5,181 nucleotides of DNA. Origin: Thioalkalivibrio sp. Its GTDB lineage: Bacteria; Pseudomonadota; Gammaproteobacteria; Ectothiorhodospirales; Ectothiorhodospiraceae. The stretch covers positions 1 through 5,181 of the forward strand of contig SLNI01000127.1 of the NCBI GenBank assembly GCA_007133115.1, written 5' to 3'. Shown here piece by piece: positions 1 to 5,181 of this stretch. Under the pieces are notes generated by a model. The model did no database searches and was not told the origin of the DNA. It saw only the letters and a list, made by a program, of their open reading frames with translations. Position 1 is the first letter of the stretch. The number at the start of each line of letters is the position of its first letter. The translations under genes were made by a program, and so were the position numbers.

Positions 1-902
1 GCCGTGTGGGTGCGGTCGAGCAGCGCGAGCAGGCTCCCGTTGCGTTCGCCGCCGAGGGTTCGGTTCAGCTCCAGGTTCTGTCGGGTCACGGCATCGAGTT
101 GCAGTGTGCCCGCGCGGGACTCGCGGCTCAGCCCGGTGAGGTGTCCGAGGCTGCCGCGATAGCGGTTCTGCACGTAGCCGAGCAGGGCTCCGGCCGCCGC
201 GAGACCCAGCGTCAGGTCGTCACAGCCGAAACCGGAGAGATCGCGGGTTCGGAAATGTTCGGTCAGGACCCGGCGGGCGGAGACCGGGTCGAAATGCCAC
301 TCGGGAAGGCCCTGGCTGCCCGCAAGGGTGCCGGAGAGACTCTCGGGCAGCAGCAGTTCCACCGGGTCGAGCCGCGCGAGCTCGGCCTGGAGTTCCGCCC
401 GGTCGGCGACCTCGAGAATGCTGAAGCGGCCGCTGGCGAACTCGAGAATCCCCAGCCCGACCGGCGCGCGCTTCCGGTCGGCGACTCCCGGGCAGATCGC
501 GACAATCACGTTGGACCGGCGGGCTTCGAGCAGGGCCTCCTCCGAGACCGTGCCGGGGGTGACCACCCGTACCACCTCGCGCTGCACCGGGCCCTTGCCC
601 GCGCCAACCTCGCCGGTCTGTTCGCAGACCGCCGCCGAGACCCCTTTCTTCAACAGCCGCGCAAGGTAGGTCTCCATGGTGTGCACGGGAATGCCGGCCA
701 TGGGAATCGGCTGGCCCGCGGACTCGCCGCGGCGGGTGAGGGTGATGTCCAGCAACTCCGCGGCCCGCTGTGCATCCTCGTAGAACAGTTCATAGAAATC
801 GCCCATCCGGTAGAGCAGGAGGGTGTCCGGGTACTCCGCCTTGATGCGCAGGTACTGCCGCATCATGGGTGTGTGTCCCTCGAATGGATCTTGGCTGGTC
901 AC
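1..902 (-). CDS. mutS: DNA mismatch repair protein MutS, N-terminal 300 residues (cut by window edge)
   Basis: MutS binds mismatches and small loops in DNA as a dimer and, through its ATPase, recruits MutL. The frame is open from 902 to the left edge (300 codons plus two bases). Seen directly: HTPMMRQYL at residues 10-18, the mismatch-reading GDFYELF loop at 34-40 with the stacking Phe36 and Glu38, [15 protein letters not shown], and [16 protein letters not shown], followed by the connector domain and the start of the lever domain ([13 protein letters not shown] near the cut). The C-terminal ATPase is outside the window. Start choice: the GTG at 902-900 places Phe36 and Glu38 at exactly the E. 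coli numbering and keeps the family-like [10 protein letters not shown] lead, but it lacks a clear Shine-Dalgarno sequence. The ATG at 866-864 has GAGGGA nine bases upstream but would delete 12 residues. I prefer the GTG. The gene is transcribed divergently from pncC. Identification is very secure; the exact start is moderately secure. Confidence 0.97.
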   Translation of the reverse strand, partial: MTSQDPFEGHTPMMRQYLRIKAEYPDTLLLYRMGDFYELFYEDAQRAAELLDITLTRRGESAGQPIPMAGIPVHTMETYLARLLKKGVSAAVCEQTGEVGAGKGPVQREVVRVVTPGTVSEEALLEARRSNVIVAICPGVADRKRAPVGLGILEFASGRFSILEVADRAELQAELARLDPVELLLPESLSGTLAGSQGLPEWHFDPVSARRVLTEHFRTRDLSGFGCDDLTLGLAAAGALLGYVQNRYRGSLGHLTGLSRESRAGTLQLDAVTRQNLELNRTLGGERNGSLLALLDRTHT

Positions 903-936
903 GTGAGGCGTATCGTCGCTTGAGTGAGCGTTTCGG

Positions 937-965
937 TTGAAGTCGGGCGGATGCGGTGGGATTGT
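937..965 (+). promoter_or_regulatory. Candidate sigma-70 promoter for pncC
   Basis: TTGAAG at 937-942 and GATTGT at 960-965 are separated by 17 bases. The -35 is a fair match (4/6) and the -10 weak (3/6). Initiation near 972 would give a leader of roughly 38 nt ahead of the pncC start. Its -10 overlaps the candidate mutS -10 on the other strand. Pattern evidence only. Confidence 0.25.
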
Positions 966-966
966 A
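961..966 (-). promoter_or_regulatory. Candidate -10 box for mutS
   Basis: Read on the minus strand this hexamer is TACAAT, five of six matches to the sigma-70 -10 consensus. It would give a leader of about 50 nt before the GTG start at 902. No convincing -35 hexamer lies at the expected spacing, so the call rests on the -10 match and its position only. Confidence 0.27.
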
Positions 967-1009
967 GCGGTGTTCGCCGGCATGCACGGCGCATTCGGGG
1001 AGGGAGACG

Positions 1010-1519
1010 ATGAATCCTTCGAATCCGATCGGGATCGAGGACACCATCCAGGCGCTTGCGACCCAGTTGCGGGGCCGCGGCCAGCGGCTCTGTACCGCGG
1101 AATCCTGTACCGGGGGCGGCATTGCGGCCAGGCTGACCGACGTGCCCGGAAGCTCCGGTTGGTTCGAGTGCGGCTGGGTGACGTACAGCGATGCCTCGAA
1201 GACGGGGCTGCTGGGTGTGGAAGTCGGCCTGCTCGAACGCTGGGGCGCGGTGAGCGCGCCGGTGGCCGCCGCGATGTGCGCCGGAGCGCTGGAGCGCTGC
1301 GCGGCCGATTTCGCGTTGTCCGTGACCGGGATCGCGGGACCGGAGGGTGGCACGCCCGATAAACCGGTGGGGCTGGTGTGGTTCGGATGGATGCGCCGCG
1401 GTGCCCAACCACGGACCGAGTCCCGGGTCTTCCCCGGTGGACGGCAGGAAGTCCGGGCCGCAGCGGCCCTGTGGTCGCTGCACCAGCTGCTCGAATACGT
1501 CTCGGAGCCGAATCGGTAG
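1010..1519 (+). CDS. pncC: Nicotinamide-nucleotide amidohydrolase PncC (CinA C-terminal domain protein)
   Basis: A 169-residue stand-alone CinA C-terminal domain protein. The family deamidates nicotinamide mononucleotide to nicotinate mononucleotide plus ammonia, feeding the pyridine-nucleotide cycle of NAD salvage in the cytoplasm. Seen directly: TAESCTGG at residues 29-36 with the family's nucleophilic Ser at 32, [14 protein letters not shown] at 47-60, the conserved Lys64, GAVS at 79-82, and the glycine-rich [11 protein letters not shown] at 104-114 followed by KPVGLVW at 118-124. The length is close to E. coli PncC (about 165 residues). The N-terminal molybdopterin-like CinA domain is absent, as is usual in gammaproteobacteria. 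The ATG is preceded by the purine-rich GGGGAGGGAG (997-1006), a strong ribosome binding site, which fixes the start. The gene sits between mutS and recA; NMN is a by-product of NAD-dependent DNA ligase, so a link to DNA repair is plausible, but that is inference from context. Confidence 0.95.
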   Translation: MNPSNPIGIEDTIQALATQLRGRGQRLCTAESCTGGGIAARLTDVPGSSGWFECGWVTYSDASKTGLLGVEVGLLERWGAVSAPVAAAMCAGALERCAADFALSVTGIAGPEGGTPDKPVGLVWFGWMRRGAQPRTESRVFPGGRQEVRAAAALWSLHQLLEYVSEPNR

Positions 1520-1522
1520 CGT

Positions 1523-1612
1523 GAAGAACCAGCCACGGAAACACACGGAAACATTCGGAAACAGAAGCTTGTTCGATGTCCTGTCCGCGTTCTTCCGTGG
1601 CTCGTGTTTTCC
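1523..1612. repeat. CGGAAAC/TTCCGTG repetitive element with perfect 10-bp inverted arms
   Basis: AGCCACGGAA at 1531-1540 is the exact reverse complement of TTCCGTGGCT at 1593-1602. The left side carries CGGAAAC three times at an exact 10-bp period (1536, 1546 and 1556). The right side carries matching reverse-sense motifs (TTCCGTGG and GTTTTCC). GAAGAAC at 1523-1529 also pairs with GTTCTTC at 1589-1595. From general knowledge, intergenic elements built of TTCCGTG-type words recur in many environmental bacterial genomes; I cannot confirm copies elsewhere from this window. It follows the pncC stop directly, so folded RNA could affect the pncC 3' end, but the loop is long (52 nt) and there is no proper T tract. 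Confidence 0.6.
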
Positions 1613-1629
1613 ATTGCCAACGCCCATGG

Positions 1630-1661
1630 ATCCCGGCTCTGCGCTTCGCTCCGGCCGGGAT
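1630..1661. repeat. REP-like palindrome, copy 1
   Basis: ATCCCGGC at 1630-1637 and GCCGGGAT at 1654-1661 form a perfect 8-bp inverted repeat around a 16-base loop that has its own small GCG/CGC pairing. With its flanks it reads TGGATCCCGG...CCGGGATGACG, a hyphenated-palindrome pattern common between genes in Proteobacteria. It belongs to the same family as copy 2, which lies in the opposite orientation 103 bp downstream. Confidence 0.6.
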
Positions 1662-1680
1662 GACGCGGTGGGGCGTCCCC

Positions 1681-1768
1681 AAACCGTCACCCGTGTCCCA
1701 AACCGTCACCCGTGTCCCAAACCGTCACCCGTGTCCCAAACCGTCACCCGTGTCCCAAACCGTCACCC
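1681..1768. repeat. Perfect 19-bp tandem repeat array, 4.6 copies
   Basis: Unit AAACCGTCACCCGTGTCCC. Four identical full copies start at 1681, 1700, 1719 and 1738, and a fifth partial copy (AAACCGTCACCC) starts at 1757 and runs straight into REP-like copy 2. There are no mismatches between copies, which suggests recent slippage expansion and likely copy-number variation between strains. The CCGTCACCC core equals the left flank of REP-like copy 2, so the unit probably arose by duplication of that flank. There are no spacers, so it is not a CRISPR array. Confidence 0.95.
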
Positions 1769-1785
1769 CGGACCTGATCCGGGGT
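1765..1785. repeat. REP-like palindrome, copy 2 (inverted relative to copy 1)
   Basis: ACCCCGGA at 1765-1772 and TCCGGGGT at 1778-1785 form a perfect 8-bp stem around a 5-base loop, CCTGA. The flanks, CGTC before and CCACG after, are the reverse-sense equivalents of those around copy 1: its reverse complement reads TGGACCCCGG...CCGGGGTGACG. It could fold as an RNA or DNA hairpin about 40 bp upstream of the presumed recA promoter. No T tract follows, so it is not called as a terminator. Confidence 0.65.
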
Positions 1786-1826
1786 CCACGCAGCATGGGA
1801 TTAGGGATGCCGCCGGCGGGGATGCT

Positions 1827-1855
1827 TTGGATGCAAATCCGGGTTATGGGATACT
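1827..1855 (+). promoter_or_regulatory. Candidate recA promoter
   Basis: TTGGAT at 1827-1832 and GATACT at 1850-1855 are 17 bases apart, the optimal sigma-70 spacing. Transcription would begin near 1862, giving a leader of about 40 nt. The -35 keeps the TTG core and the -10 matches at four positions. The repeat elements lie entirely upstream. No CTGT-N8-ACAG LexA box overlaps it. Confidence 0.38.
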
Positions 1856-1890
1856 CCGACCCCGTTGGAACGACTGAACTCACCAAGGAC

Positions 1891-1897
1891 AAGGAGG
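1891..1897 (+). promoter_or_regulatory. recA ribosome binding site
   Basis: AAGGAGG is a near-perfect Shine-Dalgarno sequence five bases before the GTG at 1903. It fixes that codon as the recA start and rules out the longer in-frame extension to the left. Confidence 0.88.
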
Positions 1898-1902
1898 ATC
1901 GC

Positions 1903-2914
<1,012 letters not shown>

Positions 2915-2934
<20 letters not shown>

Positions 2935-3391
2935 TCCGCGGGCGGCCTACGATGCCGCGCTGCGCCTCCTGGCACGGCGCGAGCACAGCCCGCTGGAGCT
3001 GCGTCGGAAGCTGGAGCAGCGCGGCTTTCTCCCGGAGACGATCCACCCCGGACTTGACCAGCTCCGTGAACAGGGGTACCTGAGCGAGACCCGGTTCGCG
3101 GAATCGCTCGCGCGCCACCGGCTGTCCCAGGGCTACGGCGAACTGCGGATCCGGGCGGAATTGCGCCATCACGAACTGGGTTCCGAACTGATCGCACAGG
3201 CGCTGGAAGCGCTGGATGCGGATTGGCAGGCTCTGGCCGCGGCGCAGGCCCATCGGCACTTCGGCACGCTACCCGATGAACCGGGTGCGAGACAGCGTGT
3301 TCTGCGTTACCTGACCCAGCGCGGATTCCCGCCCGTGGCTGCGCGCGCGGCCCTTTCCGGAACCCCGGAAAGCGGGGATGGCGAGGGTTGA
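2915..3391 (+). CDS. recX: RecA regulatory protein RecX, with no ordinary start codon
   Basis: RecX binds RecA filaments and limits their growth and their ATPase and coprotease activity. The frame ending at TGA 3389-3391 reads as a typical RecX built from helical repeats: [20 protein letters not shown] then RRKLEQRGF near residues 10-38, [52 protein letters not shown], and [19 protein letters not shown] at the end. The frame is open back to 2831 (TGA at 2828) but has no ATG, GTG or TTG before a TTG at 3161, which would remove about half the protein. The best candidate is CTG at 2915 with GGAG upstream, giving 158 residues, the usual family size, and a 20-nt overlap with recA. The ATG at 2931, which overlaps the recA stop as ATGA, is in another frame. 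Alternatives are frameshifted expression from recA or a one-base error in the assembly. The family call is firm; the start is uncertain. Confidence 0.88.
3353..3377 (+). other. Two mutually exclusive hairpins at the 3' end of recX
   Basis: CTTTCCGG (3353-3360) pairs perfectly with CCGGAAAG (3365-3372) around an AACC loop. CCCCG (3363-3367) can instead pair with CGGGG (3373-3377) around GAAAG. The two structures share bases and cannot form together. They lie inside the last codons of recX, and no T run follows, so this is not a standard intrinsic terminator. It may stabilise the recA-recX transcript end or be incidental in GC-rich coding sequence. Confidence 0.4.
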
Positions 3392-3399
3392 AATTCGCG

Positions 3400-3445
3400 C
3401 AAGTGTTGCATTTGCGTGGTACCCTGTGCGCTTTCGCAACACATG
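3400..3445. promoter_or_regulatory. Imperfect palindrome upstream of alaS, possible operator
   Basis: CAAGTGTTGC at 3400-3409 and GCAACACATG at 3436-3445 are reverse complements at nine of ten positions and enclose 26 bases. Between them lies TGGTACCCT (3417-3425), which resembles an extended -10 element but has no good -35. E. coli AlaRS is known to repress its own gene by binding a palindrome flanking the transcription start, so a similar role is possible. This is inference from position and symmetry. Confidence 0.33.
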
Positions 3446-3457
3446 TATCGGACCCCC

Positions 3458-5181
3458 ATGAAGAGCGCCGACATCCGCCGGAGTTTCCTCGACTTTTTTG
3501 TCCGGCACGGGCATTCCGAAGTGCCGTCGAGCCCGCTCGTGCCGGGCAACGATCCAACACTTCTGTTCACCAATTCGGGGATGGTGCAGTTCAAGGACGT
3601 GTTTCTCGGTCGCGAGAAACGCGCCTATACCCGCGCGGCCAGCAGCCAGCGCTGCGTGCGCGCAGGCGGCAAGCACAACGACCTCGAGAACGTGGGCTAC
3701 ACCGCCCGGCATCACACCTTTTTCGAGATGCTCGGCAACTTCAGCTTCGGGGATTATTTCAAGAACGAAGCCATCGCCTACGCGTGGGAGTTTCTGACCG
3801 AAACCATCGGGATTCCGGTCGACCGCCTCTGGGTCACGGTCTATGCCACCGATGACGAGGCCCACCGGGTGTGGGTCGAGGAAATCGGCGTCGCGCCGGA
3901 GCGGGTGCTGCGCATCGGCGACAAGCCGGGCGGCGGTTCGGACAACTTCTGGCAGATGGGCGACACCGGTCCCTGCGGTCCCAGCACCGAAATCTTTTAC
4001 GACCATGGCCCCGGCGTTGCAGGGGGGCTGCCCGGCACGCCGGACGAAGACGGCGATCGCTACATCGAGATCTGGAACCTCGTGTTCATGCAGTACGACC
4101 GGGATGCGGCGGGCACGTTGCACCCGTTGCCACATCCCTCGGTCGACACCGGCATGGGGCTGGAGCGTCTCGCGGCGGTGCTGCAGGGCGTGCACTCGAA
4201 CTACGACATCGACCTGTTCCGGGATCTGATCCGCGCCGCCGCCGAGATCGTGGGAACGGAGGATCTCGAATCCGCTTCCCTGCGCGTGATTGCCGACCAC
4301 ATCCGTTCCATCGCCTTCCTCATTCTCGACGGCGTGTTGCCGAGCAATGAGGGTCGGGGCTACGTGCTGCGGCGGGTGATCCGTCGGGCCGCACGGCATG
4401 GACACAAGCTCGGCCGTGACGACGCCTTTCTGTACCGGCTCATTCCGGCGCTCGCCGATGTGATGGGCGAGGCCTACCCGGAGCTTGTGGCGGCGTCTGA
4501 AAACCTGCAGTCCATTCTGCGCAAGGAAGAGATCAAGTTTCAGGAGACGCTCGAGAAGGGCATCCGCATTCTCGAAGAGGACCTCGGCAAGCTGCAGGGA
4601 TCGATCATTCCGGGCGCAACCATCTTCCTGCTTTACGACACCTACGGATTTCCCGTGGACCTGACCGGGGACATCGCCCGGGAACGTGGCCTCAAGCTGG
4701 ACCTCGAAGGGTTCGAGAGCGCCATGGACGAGCAGCGCAACCGCGCGCGCGCGGCCAGCCACTTCAGCATGGACACCGCCGGGACTGCGCGCCTGAACGT
4801 ACGCACCGAATTCACCGGGTACGACGGCCTCGATGGCGAAGGACGCGTCGTCGCGCTGTTGCGCGAGGGGCAGCCGGTCGAGGCGCTGGAACTGGGCGAG
4901 GAGGGCGTCGTCGTGCTGGACCGCAGCCCGTTCTACGCGGAGTCCGGCGGGCAGGTGGGTGACGTGGGTTCGCTGAGCGCCTCGGGGCTGCGCTTCGACG
5001 TGCGCGACACGCGCAAGCAGGAATCGGCGCATCTGCACCTCGGACAGGTCCGCGCGGGACGCATCGTTCTCGGGGCCGCACTCCAGGCGTCCGTGACCGG
5101 TCCCCGGCGCGACGCGATCCGCAGGCACCATTCCGCGACGCACCTTCTGCACAAGGCCCTGCGCGACCATTTGGGCAGCCA
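3458..5181 (+). CDS. alaS: Alanine--tRNA ligase AlaRS, N-terminal 574 residues (cut by window edge)
   Basis: AlaRS attaches alanine to tRNA-Ala in the cytoplasm and hydrolyses mischarged Ser- and Gly-tRNA. Seen directly: class II catalytic core with [20 protein letters not shown] at residues 32-51, [17 protein letters not shown] at 64-80, [18 protein letters not shown], the [19 protein letters not shown] nucleotide-binding segment, and [15 protein letters not shown]. Then the tRNA-recognition helices ([29 protein letters not shown]), [13 protein letters not shown], the editing-domain entry [13 protein letters not shown], and HHSATHLLH with the HxxxH metal-binding pair His558 and His562 at the cut. 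The rest of the editing domain and the C-terminal oligomerisation domain lie outside. The ATG at 3458 gives the family-like start [14 protein letters not shown]. An in-frame ATG at 3443 would add MYRTP and has no better ribosome binding site; both have only weak Shine-Dalgarno matches. Continuous frame, no lesions. Confidence 0.98.
   Translation, partial: MKSADIRRSFLDFFVRHGHSEVPSSPLVPGNDPTLLFTNSGMVQFKDVFLGREKRAYTRAASSQRCVRAGGKHNDLENVGYTARHHTFFEMLGNFSFGDYFKNEAIAYAWEFLTETIGIPVDRLWVTVYATDDEAHRVWVEEIGVAPERVLRIGDKPGGGSDNFWQMGDTGPCGPSTEIFYDHGPGVAGGLPGTPDEDGDRYIEIWNLVFMQYDRDAAGTLHPLPHPSVDTGMGLERLAAVLQGVHSNYDIDLFRDLIRAAAEIVGTEDLESASLRVIADHIRSIAFLILDGVLPSNEGRGYVLRRVIRRAARHGHKLGRDDAFLYRLIPALADVMGEAYPELVAASENLQSILRKEEIKFQETLEKGIRILEEDLGKLQGSIIPGATIFLLYDTYGFPVDLTGDIARERGLKLDLEGFESAMDEQRNRARAASHFSMDTAGTARLNVRTEFTGYDGLDGEGRVVALLREGQPVEALELGEEGVVVLDRSPFYAESGGQVGDVGSLSASGLRFDVRDTRKQESAHLHLGQVRAGRIVLGAALQASVTGPRRDAIRRHHSATHLLHKALRDHLGS

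Larger units (their letters stand above)
1520..1902. other. 383-nt repeat-rich non-coding region upstream of recA
   Basis: No protein is convincing here. From left to right it holds a CGGAAAC/TTCCGTG inverted-repeat element (1523-1612), a REP-like palindrome (1630-1661), a perfect 19-bp tandem array (1681-1768), a second REP-like palindrome in the opposite orientation (1765-1785), short GGATGC direct repeats (1805, 1820 and 1829), a candidate recA promoter (1827-1855) and the recA ribosome binding site. The recA frame stays open leftwards through the repeats to about 1576, but the 19-bp unit is not a multiple of three and its translation has no family resemblance, so this extension is taken as chance. 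Confidence 0.8.

Noticed and set aside
6..923. Plus-strand open frame of 305 codons at the left edge
   Set aside because: It lies opposite mutS, whose minus-strand translation matches the family through the whole stretch; the plus-strand product has no recognisable motif.
1531..1610. Intrinsic terminator for pncC
   Set aside because: The 10-bp arms enclose 52 nt and only a four-base T run follows several bases later, a poor match to a rho-independent terminator.
790..1690. Minus-strand open frames opposite pncC
   Set aside because: They span the mutS-pncC gap and the repeat region and are shadows of the well-conserved PncC frame.
1681..1768. CRISPR array
   Set aside because: The 19-bp units are directly contiguous with no spacers, and no cas gene is present.
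1576..1902. In-frame 109-residue N-terminal extension of RecA
   Set aside because: It would translate REP-like and tandem repeats, has no family counterpart, and the AAGGAGG site at 1891 points to GTG 1903.
3269..5170. Very long minus-strand open frame (633 codons) opposite alaS and the end of recX
   Set aside because: alaS on the plus strand is an unmistakable conserved enzyme. The antisense frame is codon-bias shadow typical of GC-rich coding DNA, and its translation shows no recognisable family motif.

Overview
The window is a GC-rich segment of a proteobacterial chromosome carrying the housekeeping block mutS (divergent) / pncC (cinA C-terminal type) - recA - recX - alaS. This order, and the close match of every protein to its Escherichia coli counterpart as recalled, point to a gammaproteobacterium. 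GC-rich coding and a hyphenated-palindrome repeat family suggest an environmental lineage such as the Chromatiales/Ectothiorhodospiraceae, but that placement is inference. Both edge genes are cut: mutS runs off the left edge and alaS off the right.

Layout. 1-902 (minus): the first 300 codons of the mismatch-repair ATPase MutS. 903-1009: a short divergent intergenic region. 1010-1519 (plus): PncC, nicotinamide-nucleotide amidase. 1520-1902: a 383-nt non-coding stretch with three kinds of repeat (a CGGAAAC/TTCCGTG inverted-repeat element, two oppositely oriented REP-like palindromes, and a perfect 19-bp tandem array between them), then the presumed recA promoter and a strong ribosome binding site. 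1903-2934 (plus): full-length RecA. 2915-3391 (plus): RecX, in a frame overlapping the end of recA and with no ATG, GTG or TTG start. 3392-3457: a short gap with an imperfect palindrome. 3458-5181 (plus): the first 574 codons of alanyl-tRNA synthetase.

The genes fit a DNA-maintenance neighbourhood. MutS finds mismatches, RecA carries out recombination and SOS signalling, RecX restrains RecA filaments, and PncC recycles the NMN that NAD-dependent DNA ligase produces. alaS is a usual downstream neighbour without a direct repair role.

No wholly new system is visible. The observations most worth checking are the start of recX (candidate CTG codon at 2915 with a GGAG motif, or a frameshift), the repeat pile-up upstream of recA in which the tandem unit looks derived from one half of the adjacent palindrome, the absence of a canonical E. 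coli-type LexA box upstream of recA, and a palindrome just before alaS in the position where E. coli AlaRS is known to autorepress.
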